The notes beneath the pieces are model-generated. The model worked only from the letters and a program-made list of their open reading frames with translations. It was not told where the DNA came from and searched no databases. Made by a program: the position numbers and the translations under genes. DNA of 64,000 nucleotides from Sesamum alatum (Eukaryota; Streptophyta; Magnoliopsida; Lamiales; Pedaliaceae), in NCBI GenBank assembly GCA_034509735.1, contig JACGWO010000003.1, forward strand, positions 5,704,001-5,768,000, read 5' to 3'. This document shows positions 10,064 through 20,129 of the stretch, in pieces (position 1 is the stretch's first letter; each line of letters begins with the position of its first letter).

Positions 10064-10116
10064 CACCTAGTCTCTAGTGCCATGGACCGTTGCTAGACGG
10101 CCACCCATGGTAACGG
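10064..10116 (+). other. U3 block shared with type A LTRs (type B copy)
   Basis: Nearly the same about 53 bp as at 4275-4327 in the type A LTR, including both CCATGG sites and GACCGTTGCTAGA. Confidence 0.65.
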
Positions 10117-10770
10117 GCCCTTGTGGGACACGGGCCCAAGTCTAGCTGAGGGTGAACCTAAAGGGTCACACACAAATCACCGAGGAGGTTGAGAGATCGA
10201 CTTGGAGTCAGTCTCGAAGGATAAAATAAGTAATTGGATTACTTAAGGGAAAGTCCATTAGATGGACGGGCCGATATTGTATCGGGCTTTCATTTAATCG
10301 GTAAATTAGATTTTCGATTAAATATGGAAAGTTGAGATGTTGAGACGTTGGATCTTTTAATTGGATTAAAAGATCAATGGGAATAATTTAAGTGGACATT
10401 AAATTGGATTTAATATTGGGTTCGTCGTAATTGGATTACGATAAAACCCGGTCCGTTAAATTATACCCGAGAGGAGAAATAATTCCTAATTTGGAATAGG
10501 AAGAAGTTGGACTTCTTCCCTCAATTAAATATGGCCGATATGCTCCCTTGGAGGAAGCAAAATCAGCCATCTTTCATGCTAGGTGGTATGTTGACTTGTC
10601 TCTTTTGGAAAGAGACAAATCAACTCCAATCAAGCTCTTCCCTTTTGGTATGATTTGATCATACCATAAATTTTGGTAGGCTTGATTGAAGAATTGATGG
10701 TGATTGATTGGAATGAATCTAGACATCCTTGGATGAACCTAGACACATTCCAATAATCACATTAATTATG

Positions 10771-10779
10771 TATATATAA
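10771..10779 (+). promoter_or_regulatory. TATA-like element, type B LTR
   Basis: TATATATAA, the best TATA candidate in the type B LTR, followed by CT-rich transcribed sequence. The W-box cluster of type A LTRs is not evident upstream. Confidence 0.5.
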
Positions 10780-11355
10780 TAGAATATACAACACCTAGCA
10801 TAAGTGATTCATTATTCATCTTTTTCTAGGAAAAAGAGAAGACAAAAATCCTCTCCTCTCTCTCAATTTTCGTGCTCCCTCCCTCTCTACACTTGTGTTC
10901 TTCACTTGATTTTGAATCAAGAAGAAGAACAAAGTAAGTTTAAGAGAACACTAATTCATAGTGTTCTTCTCTTAAACCGATTCCTTCCTAAACCCGTTCT
11001 TTTCTAGCAAAAAGAACGTGTGTTTCTTCCGGTGTGGTGTGGATCACATTTGGAGAATCCATACGTTTGGATTTCGTGAGCATTCCGGAGAAGGAACAAC
11101 GCTAGTAGCCGGGAGCATATGCTAAACAACCAAAGGTAACGGTTTATTACGCTTTGATTGATTCAATTTATATATCTATGCCCTATGTGTTTAAATATAT
11201 GTTTTAATATTTACACATCCTACATCGAACGCCCGGTTGAGCACCCAAGGGTACACCCCTTGGGATTCGCGTATTTTGAATTTTATTTAAATTTAGGCAA
11301 TTTCTCGCTTTTCTCGCTTCCGCTCGCGCTCCCGGGCGGATCCGCTTGTCCTTCA

Positions 11356-11360
11356 CCTAG
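11356..11360 (+). repeat. Target-site duplication, right copy (CCTAG)
   Basis: Partner of CCAAG at 9128-9132, after which the outer LTR resumes with TCGAGGACC. Confidence 0.75.
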
Positions 11361-13310
11361 TCGAGGACCTCGAGATAGGGCATCGAGAGTCCTATTGGGA
11401 CTTGCGTCAAGAGTCGTGTTCATTGGATGAGTGCCGTGTTTCATCGGCGACAGGCGTGGGACGCCTACACGATCTTGATGGGTTGGTCGACTGGGGTCGA
11501 GCCGACTGGACTGACTCGCGGGGATCATCATATGGAAGCCTTGGAGGCTTGGTCGGAATGATTGGATTCCCCGGTTCCGATAGTACGGGAGTAATCCTCA
11601 GACTTGAGGAATCATGGCAGTCACGTGCATAGGACGGCTATATCTTGGATCTGGCGAGAGGTGATCATTCTGTAAGATGATCATTATAAGCCTTGTCCAG
11701 TGCAGTCGGAATGTGTAGCGAGGACGGTGGATTCCAAGAGAGAGGATCCGTCCCCTGTCAGTATATGACAGAGGTATCTCCTATGCACTCGGAGACACGT
11801 ACATGCTGTTTGAAGCTGTGGCCACAGTGGTTGGTCGAACAGGGAATGGTTTCCTGTGTCGATGCAATGAAGCATACGTAGTCTCGAGTATTAAGCATAG
11901 ATGCCTAGTCAAGGATGGGAGCCGACGCCAATTCCATACCCTAGACTAAGGCCGGGAGACGGTAGACGGAAGGATCGTACCCGTACGGAATCGGCGCCTA
12001 AATGTTCACGCCAATTCACCTAGTCTCTAGTGCCATGGACCGTTGCTAGACGGCCACCCATGGTAACGGGCCCTTGTGGGACACGGGCCCAAGTCTAGCT
12101 GAGGGTGAACCTAAAGGGTCACACACAAATCACCGAGGAGGTTGAGAGATCGACTTGGAGTCAATCTCGAAGGATAAAATAAGTAATTGGATTACTTAAG
12201 GGAAAGTCCATTGGATGGACGGGCCGATATTGTATCGGGCTTTCATTTAATCGGTAAATTGGATTTTCGATTAATTATGGAAAGTTGAGATATTGAGACG
12301 TTGGATCTTTTAATTGGATTAAAAGATCAACGGGAATAACTTAAGTGGACATTAAATTGGATTCAATATTGGGTTCGTCGTAATTGGATTACGATAAAAC
12401 CCAGTCCGTTAAATTATACCCGAGAGGAGAAATAATTCCTAATTTGGAATAGGAAGAAGTTGGACTTATTCCCTTAATTAAACATAGCCGACACGCTCCC
12501 TTGGAGGAAGCAAAATCAGCCATGTTGCATGATAGGTGGTATGTTGACTTGTCTCTTTTGGAAAGAGACAAATCAACTCCAATCAAGCTCTTCCTTTTGG
12601 TATGATTTGATCATACCATAAATTTTGGTAGGCTTGATTGAAGAATTGATGGTGATTGATTGGAATGAATCTAGACATCCTTGGATGAACCTAGACACAT
12701 TCCAATAATCACATTAATTATGTATATATATTAGAATATACAACACCTAGCATAAGTGATTCATTATTCATCTTTTTCTAGGAAAAAGAGAAGACAAAAA
12801 TCCTCTCCTCTCTCTCAAAATTTCGTGCTCCCTCCCTCTCTTACACTTGTATTCTTCACTTGATTTTGAATCAAGAAGAAGAACAAAGTAAGTTTAAGAG
12901 AACACTAATTCATAGTGTTCTTCTCTTAAACCGATTCCTTCCTAAACCCGTTCTTTTCTAGCAAGAAGAACGTGTGTTTCTTCCGGTGTGGTGTGGATCA
13001 CCTTTGGAGAATCCATACGTTTGGATTTCGTGAGCATTCCGGAGAAGGAACAACGCTAGTAGCCGGGAGCATACGCTAAACAATCAAAGGTAACGGTTTA
13101 TTACGCTTTGATTGATTTCATTTGTATATCTATGCCCTATGTGTTTAAATATATATTTTAATATTTACACATTCTACATCGAACGCCCGGTTGAGCACCC
13201 AAGGGTACACCCCTTGGGATTCGCCTATTTTGAATTTGATTTAAATTTACGCAATTTCTCGCCTTTTCTCGCTTCCGCTCGCGCTCCCGGACGGATCCGC
13301 TTGTCCTTCA

Positions 13311-15270
13311 GAAGCTAGTATCGCTTTAGCCTTCCAAAACAACTCTCAACAGATGGTGCATCATGAACACATCTTTAGTCCTTAATCAGGTACTAAGGAT
13401 CGTTCTTGATTGTTGTCTTCAACCCCTCAGTGCATTATCGATTTATGTTGAGCCATGCTAGAAGCACTCTCAACATCGGTTCCTATGCGCCGAGTAAACA
13501 TATCATATGTTTGCCTAGGGTTAAGACGTAGGGGATACTCAACATCCAAGCCTTCTCATTAGTCCACCGTGACTAAGTCTTGAATAGCTTGATGCTTTAT
13601 GCATAGTATCCAAGTTTTCTCATCAGTCTTACTATGACTGAGTCTCGAACAACTTGTCCCTCTACATATATGAGTTTTTCTCATCAGTCCACCATGACTG
13701 CGTCTTTGAAAAGCTCAATTCATGATATGTATGTGGGAACCCTGAAATGTCATGGAGAATTTTCGTGAGTTACGGTTTGTGTTTTAGTGATTCCTAATGC
13801 CTTGAATTCATCCATGAATCAAGATATTACACAATTAAACACTTGGAAAACCATTTCTACTCCCACTGATCACCTACGTTGTTTAAGACCGAGTCATGCT
13901 CCGTATGAGCTCGTCAAAACGAATATTCCAATTTATGCGGTGTTCCAAACCTTGTTTGAATTTCCTAGTGGATTCTATGGCTTCTCTCCATAAATCCTAC
14001 TACGATGTCCAACATCACGTTCCGCAGGTCATTTGGATTGCTATCTAAATTTGACCGAACATATCCCGATCACTCGTACCTCTTACGACATTCGGGTTCG
14101 TTCTTAAGGGGACTTGGAATATGATCAATTTAAGAAATGCGATTCTAAGCAACGTTAGTATTATTCTGTCGTAAACTTGTACAAATTAGACAGCGAGTCT
14201 AATTTGTCTCCCACTAGTCCCTTGACGTATGTAGGATCCTTCTACATGCTCAAGGACTTTGTCCGGACACAGGCTTGCCAAACCGTGGCTCCTTGCGCGT
14301 GACTCCTGGCAAAGTGCCATGTTCCTTACGTTGGCAATTTTGAGTCTACGTCTACACGGACTAAGGTAATTGGGCGAAACTTCGATCGATCTTCGTCCAA
14401 CGAGATTCGATCGTTCCCTTTATCAGAGACCGTCATACTTGGCCTTTACAGGAAACGTTTCATTGAGAATTCCATTCTCAACTTGGATGCTCAAGAGCTC
14501 CCACTAAATACACGGCCTTTTCGATCCTATCGAAACAGGTTTAATTTTGCAACCATTTATGGTTCACCTCCTTAAGTCTAATTCCCAAACCTCCTATGGG
14601 ACCTTTAGACTTTTGAACCCTCTTATGGTCTTGTGTGTTAGTAACCTACAGTTGTCTTATTGGATCCTTCCAATAGACTATTTGGCAAGCCTACTTCGTC
14701 CAACAAAGAGCTTTGGGACTTTCTTCTTCATAAAAGACCTGTAAATTTAGTCGATTCAAATCATCTATTTCTAGATTCATCGAACTTTCCAATTCACTTA
14801 TCTTTTAATAAGAAGAAACGTCCTAGCTGTTGTAGATGCCAAATCTGTAAGTTGGTCTTGATTAATCCATTTAGATAATTTGAATTTTGAGTATCCATAA
14901 ACCTTTTATGGGATGGTGTTTTAGGAATTTACGTGTAACTACTAGCAAACATGAATCAATATTCAATAATTTTGTTTGATCAAATATGTATGTAATAAAA
15001 CCTTTGTCCAACAAAGAGACATACTTTTGATCATGCTAGGTTACGTAATTTCCTATATTATCCTAACATGATCACGATTATGGGCCTAACAAGTCTCTAG
15101 TCCTTTTCAGCAATGGACCTTGCCATTGTTGAATCCTAGAACTGTTCTTGGCTTTTAAGTCCTTATTCACTTTTGCAAACCACCCGCAGATTAGTGATAG
15201 GAATGGTATCAAATACCAAATAGAGTAAAAGTGATCATGTTAATACTCAATATCAAATTTTACCTACATT
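13311..15270 (-). pseudogene. E4 pol remnant (RNase H, RT, integrase, protease)
   Basis: Only islands are recognisable by collinearity with E5: the RNase H segment at 13311-13400, integrase C-terminal VWGxPAYVKRL-like sequence around 14200-14300, integrase VENQ region near 14570, and the protease-linked LGDGKA region near 15100-15130. The spacing is shorter than in E5, so large parts of RT are deleted. The stretch 13490-14150 is not recognisable as pol and includes a three-copy tandem repeat. No coding capacity remains. Confidence 0.65.
13552..13735. repeat. Imperfect tandem repeat, about 62-bp unit, three copies
   Basis: Each unit contains TTCTCATYAGTCY followed by ATGACTRAGTCTTGAA-like sequence, at about 13552, 13615 and 13676. 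It is not matched by any other copia copy in the window and its origin is unknown. Confidence 0.6.
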
Positions 15271-16068
15271 GGAGAGAGGTTCAGGATGCTCCCTTTTCCA
15301 ATGGCCCTCTTTTACGACAGTGAATGCTTACGTTCTTAGAAATCTATGAACTTGACTGCTTGAACCTTTTGCTCTTTCCTTTACCTCCACCTTGTGTTGT
15401 AAAGGAACAACACTTGAAGTGCTTAATAGTTGATGTCACCTTACCCTTCTTCCTCTTTTGGCGTCTGGCACCCTTGCCTTTCACCATGGAGGTTGAAGCC
15501 TCTCCTACTAGTACCGACGGCGCAGATTTTCCAATCGTTGCCTCGTACTAGACCAACATAATTACCAACCTATGAAGATCTTTTCTAAGCTCATTCATGT
15601 TGATAATTAATGGTTCGTAGGAGGGAGGAAGAGACTGAAGGATCATGTTAATGTACGTCTCTTTTTCAAGACTGACGTGGAGGTCTTTTGAGCTTCTCCA
15701 CTAAGGATCGCATCATCACTCCATGTTCTTTGTACCGACATCCCTTCCGTCATCTTAGCTCCAAACATGCCTTCATTGCATTTTACCCCACATGCTGGTC
15801 CAAGATCATATAGACATGATGCAAGCGAAGCATAGTTTGAGCCAACATCATTATATCCTACTTGCCGGTGGTCATCCTTCAACTTTTGAACGCCACGCGT
15901 TGCCTCAGTTGTCGACCCCTCTGGCAAGCGCTGAGGAACATCCTCATCCGGTTATGTGAGTTAAGGTTCTGGAAATCTAAGACCATCTTAAGATTTCGCA
16001 GTCAATTCGTGTAATTGGTTCCCTTTTAATGAGTCTCTTAGTGATGTGTTTGGTGGATTCTTAGACAT
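15271..16068 (-). pseudogene. E4 gag remnant
   Basis: On the minus strand the start is retained at 16066-16068 (TTAGACAT on the + strand, as in the other copies). A 94-codon open piece at 15643-15927 contains LPEGST-like, FGAKMTEGMSVQ and GEAQKTSTSVLKK blocks in place of the family's KAFFGTKMTEGSSVQ and LVEKLEDLK. The zinc-knuckle region is recognisable near 15280-15325. Stops and shifts interrupt all of it. Confidence 0.72.
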
Positions 16069-16436
16069 TCACAACATATATGTAAAGCAGAAAATAATAA
16101 GCAGAGTGAAGTAATATTTTGGTTAAGTCTCGGTCTTTAGTCCTTAACCTCTCCCACTATTTCTACGAAAACACGGCACTCTCAAACCTCTCCCACTATT
16201 TTCTGGAAATCCTTTCCTAGTGGGCTCGGGATCCACAACGATCTCCCCCATACCCCGCTTTTACGATTCGCATGGGAAAAGAACCTGTGGGAGGTACTCC
16301 ATACCATTCTCATTCCACGAGATTCCCAAGATAATTGCCTCACCCTTTCACGTGATCCCGAGGACTCCAGGCGAATCACGTTATTCGGGCGTTAGACCCG
16401 ACCCAATCAACCGATTCATAGACTCACTGCTACCTC

Positions 16437-16531
16437 CACGACTCGTGAGACAGGTAACAGCAGTCTACTCCTCGTTCATGACAAAGTGCAGCTTCTTTTA
16501 AGCACGATAGTCGTGCCACGACTCGTGAGAC
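16437..16531 (-). repeat. Paired CACGACTCGTGAGAC repeats, E4 leader
   Basis: Two exact 15-bp copies at 16437-16451 and 16517-16531. Each carries the near-palindrome CACGA-C-TCGTG. They stay intact although the element around them is badly decayed. Confidence 0.75.
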
Positions 16532-17549
16532 CACGCTATCGACCTAAAAGATCTTCCTCACTTTTGCCATGGATGGAAGGCTTGGACAGACTCCCAGAGT
16601 CCTAGTCCATTTATTAAGGGTCTATATTTCACATGGTTCAACCAAGTGAGAGTTTTGATAGAACGAGACCTCATCACATATATAAAGTATTGCATTGCAT
16701 GCGGTATGGCAGAAATATTCTAAGCGTGAATGTAACCATACATAAAGCATACAGAATAATCATAAGCATATAATACGCATCGCATGCAAAATAAAGCCTA
16801 GCACGCCCCTGTAGGATGATCACAAGCCCAAACCTATGCGACTCACTGAGCCCGCAGTGGATCTATGGTCAATCTAAGGGTAGGCCCTACGCTATTACAA
16901 GATTTAATAACCCATTACATGCAATGGGCCTTGTAAGTCCTCTTTATCTTCTTGGGCTCTCCATCTTGGGCCTACACCGGGCTCCTTCTCCATGGATCCT
17001 CCGTGGGCCATTTGATGGCAACCTCCATAGGCCTCCAACACCTTGGGCTTGTCTTCTCTTGCAGCTTTTATTTACAAAAAAAAAAATAAAACCTCACCAC
17101 TAATTCTACTCTCATTACATCATAAAATAAGAAACTCCAATTAAACATTTGGGGGGAGTACATTAGGAGGGAGAGAGAAAGCCTTATTATTCCAAGGCAA
17201 CTAGAAGAGAGACAGAGAGGAAAATAAAGAGGCACACAGGCCACAACCCAACAAATAAATGTAAATAAACCATACATGCGGTCTAGGGGCTTTGTGATCA
17301 TCCTTTGTCAAATCAATTAACACAAATAGCACAAATACATATCCTACGTAAAATATGCTATACCAACATCCATGATAATCCATACCATAAAATAAATGCA
17401 GAAGCTACATGTAAAATATTCACACCAAACATTGGATAATAGTGCAACCTATGCACAACGATTTTTGTTGGAAAAACCTTTTCCATAATTAACAGGGCAA
17501 TATTAATTCTTTGAAATATAAAATCTCAACCAAAATTAAAATGCACATA

Positions 17550-17720
17550 GCCGGCCAGCCAGGCGCGCGCGCGCGCGCGCACACGCGCAGGCGCCCATGC
17601 CTCCGTGCGCGGCCGCGCGCACGGCCGGCACAGCGCGCGCGCTGTCCGCGCACGCTGGGCGCGGTGGCCGGGCGCGCGCAGGCCCCTGCCTGCACGCGCG
17701 GTCAGCGTGCTGCTGCTGCC
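17550..17720 (-). repeat. GC-rich tract in E4 leader (short form)
   Basis: About 170 bp of GCGC-rich sequence, much shorter than the 0.4-0.7 kb hairpin arrays of younger copies. CAGGCCCCTGCCTG at 17678-17691 is one surviving hairpin unit. Confidence 0.7.
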
Positions 17721-17955
17721 GGTTTGCCGTTTTTCATTCCTTTTCGACTTTTCATGCAATTTTTCTGAACTACAAGATAAATACAACCCTAGAACATATA
17801 TATACATATTCAAGAAAACCAATATCCAAAATCCCATGCAAAATTAAATGCCAATAAATATCTACGATAAACATGCTATAAACGTAAATTAAAAACACGT
17901 TTATCATGCTTAAACGCACATAGCACATAGAATTCTAGGCCTATACACCGAACCG

Positions 17956-17968
17956 GGCTCTGATACCA
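17956..17968 (-). promoter_or_regulatory. Primer-binding site (tRNA-iMet), E4
   Basis: TGGTATCAGAGCC on the minus strand, one base from the 5' LTR. It is a perfect match to the consensus seen in E5 and E11. Confidence 0.88.
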
Positions 17969-17969
17969 C

Positions 17970-20114
17970 TGAAAGAATGTGTGGATCGTCCCGGGAGATT
18001 AACGCAAATAGCGGAAGCGCGAAATAATGCGTAATAAAAATTAATAAGCATAATTAAATGGATTTTAAATCATGCATAATATACATAAACGAATCAAGGG
18101 GTGTGCCCTTGATTCTCCCGGGCGTTCGGTGTATCTCATGTTCAATAAAGCACAACATGGAGGCCATAGAATTGAAACCGAAAAACGAAATTAAAGAACC
18201 TACCCGGTTGTAGTTTTGTCTTCGTTCGGCTACATGCATTGTTTCCCGTTTTGCACCAAGATCTCAAGAAGAGACCCTCTAAATCATCTCACTCGCTCCA
18301 CCGGAAAGCAAACAACCCTTGTGCTAGCAAGAAATTATTTTGGGGAGAAGAGACATCGATACATGCTATGAATTAACGCAATCAATGTCTCTTATGTTCT
18401 TAACTTGAATAAAATCAAGAAGAACAAAGTATAATTCTTGGAGAGAAGAAAGAGGGTGGACGAAAATTTGAGAGAGATGAGAGATGAGAGTTGTAGAGAA
18501 TACTGGTGTGAGTGTGTGTTTTTTGAGTATTTATAGAAGATGGAATTCCTATTCCTTCTCAAACTCTTCCAAAGAGACACACTTTGACTAGGATTTTGAC
18601 CTAGTCAAATCCTAGTCAAATTAGGCTTTGATTAAGTCAAATTAATCATGGCCCTTCATCTCATCATTCTCTAGATCAAATCTTGTCCATCCATTTTGAT
18701 GGGCTTTATGGAATGGGCCTATTTAATTCTAAATTAAATATTCCCATGGACTTTATATTAAATCATATTTAATATACTAAGCACATTAATTAATTAATGG
18801 AAAGGACTTATTTAATTCTAAATTAAATAGTCCCATGGACTTTATATTAAATCCTATTTAATATACCAAGCCCACTAATTAATTAATTCACCCTTTTAAT
18901 CTAATTAAAAGGAAAGCCCATGCTTTATAAAATTCATAAATCTAATTTATGAACTCAAGCCCGATTATTCCAAATAATTCATCGAGGCTTGAATCTCCAA
19001 GAAGTATAACTTAATTCCATTAAATTAAAACCTTCTCCCGGAATTAATTCCAAATTAATTCCCTTTCATTTGGTGTAGCGGCTGAGACTCTTTAGGTTCA
19101 CCTTTCAGCTAGACTTGGACCTACTTCTTGTTATTTCATAACCAAAGTAGTCCGTTACCATGGGTGGCCATCTAGCAACGCTCCATGGCACTAGAGACTA
19201 GGTGAATTTATGGTGTGAACATTTAGTCTCCGAGTTATACGCAGGTGCGGTCCTACCGACACTCGATACGTACGGGTACGGTCCTACTGTCGCCTGTCTC
19301 CCGGCCTTTAGTCTAGGGGTCGGTTCCCATCGTTGACTAGGCAACTATGCATAATGCTCGAGATAGGTTTAACTCGACGTAGGAAATCCTTTCCCACTAC
19401 ATCAAGTGCTATGGCCATAGACTTTGTGAGTCTAAACCATCTCCGAGCGCACAGGAGATCTTGCTGTCATATCCTTTGACAGGGGACAGATCCTATCTTG
19501 GAATTCACCGTTCTTACATACTCCGACTGCACTGGACGAGGCTTATGATGACCATGTGATATAATCGGTCAAATTTCACCAGATCCAAGATACAGCCTTA
19601 GTATGTAGGCGACTGCCGTGATCCTCAAGTCCGAGGACTAATCCCGTACTATCAGAACCGGGAATACGAGTCATACCGACCAAGCCCGAGTGGCTTCCAT
19701 ATGACGATTCCCGCGAGTCACCTCAGTTGGCCGCTCCCCAGCAGGCCGACCCACTAACACTGCTTAGACGATCCTCGCCACCCGTCGATGAAATACGACA
19801 GCAGATGCTTAGTGCAAGTCTCAAATGGATTCTCGATGCCCTGTCTCGAGATTCCTTTGACTTGGAGTATTTCAGACTGATTCGGCGAAACTGATTTCAT
19901 GAACCTACCTCCAAGCGTAGTTCCAATTTCCCGAAATGTTATTTCAGTCTGTGGGTATTTGTTGTGACATCATAACGATGCAAGCAGTAAGTACAACAAA
20001 CTCATGCCTATGAATCCTTACTACATTCATTAACATAATATTACTTGTTCACAGATTGACGAATGGTTCTCAGAACAACCAATACCATTGACTTTCTGGT
20101 CACCTATTCTAACA
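17970..20114 (-). repeat. E4 5' LTR (type A-like, 2,145 bp)
   Basis: Starts TGAAAGAATGTG and ends ATTCTAACA on the + strand. TATA-like TATAAATA (minus strand) at 18528-18535 with TTGAC/GTCAA cores at about 18584-18640. It is the longest and most divergent type A LTR; its body has features intermediate with type B (for example the CCATATGACGATTCCCGCGAG region). Confidence 0.88.
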
Positions 20115-20129
20115 CGTCAGTGGTGACTG
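20115..20129 (-). other. 15-bp pol scar between E4 and E5
   Basis: CGTCAGTGGTGACTG is identical to 23746-23760 in E5 pol (minus-strand codons for VTTDV in the integrase-RT linker). It appears to be all that remains visible of an older copia element in which both E4 and the left end of E5 landed. Confidence 0.65.

Larger units (their letters stand above)
9133..11355 (+). mobile_element. Solo type B LTR (2,223 bp) nested inside the E3 LTR
   Basis: A complete LTR (TGTTGG...CTTCA) lies inside another LTR of the same family at its position 277, flanked by CCAAG/CCTAG. No internal region remains, which is the usual outcome of recombination between the two LTRs of a full element. TATA-like TATATATAA at 10771-10779; shared U3 block at 10064-10116; GA/CT-rich and TTC-rich transcribed part at 10800-11100. 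Confidence 0.87.
5373..13310 (+). mobile_element. E3: type B Ty1/copia retrotransposon, plus strand, 5' part displaced
   Basis: The internal region 5373-8855 runs from within gag to the polypurine tract and is followed by a type B 3' LTR (8856-9132 plus 11361-13310) interrupted by a nested solo LTR (9133-11355). Leader, PBS and 5' LTR are missing because E2 is inserted in gag. The right end abuts RNase H sequence of E4 in the opposite orientation, so E3 is inserted in E4; the right target copy should be GAAGC at 13311-13315. Reverse transcriptase carries an internal deletion and the frame is broken several times. Confidence 0.88.
8856..13310 (+). repeat. E3 3' LTR (type B), split by a nested solo LTR
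   Basis: The outer LTR is 8856-9132 (head, 277 bp) plus 11361-13310 (tail, 1,950 bp), which together make one full type B LTR of about 2,227 bp from TGTTGGAATAGG to TTGTCCTTCA. The interruption falls where the intact copy reads GTTCCAAGTCGAGG. Outer TATA-like element TATATATAT at 12723-12731. Type B is collinear with type A but much diverged. Confidence 0.9.
16069..17955 (-). other. E4 leader
   Basis: Non-coding leader collinear with those of E5, E7 and E11. It keeps the CACGACTCGTGAGAC pair, the GCCTAGCACGCCCCTG block near 16798 and a shortened GC tract. No gene seen. Confidence 0.75.
13311..20114 (-). mobile_element. E4: decayed Ty1/copia retrotransposon, minus strand, 3' part displaced
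   Basis: From the left: RNase H remnant, heavily decayed pol and gag (to about 16068), leader, PBS (17956-17968) and a type A-like 5' LTR (17970-20114). The RNase H sequence starts exactly at the E3 LTR end, so the 3' remainder should lie left of the window. It is one of the oldest elements here, judging by the number of stops and indels. Confidence 0.85.

Noticed and set aside
17970..20114. E4 5' LTR as a solo LTR
   Set aside because: A PBS and a recognisable leader and gag-pol remnant adjoin it on the inner side, so it is the 5' LTR of a decayed element.
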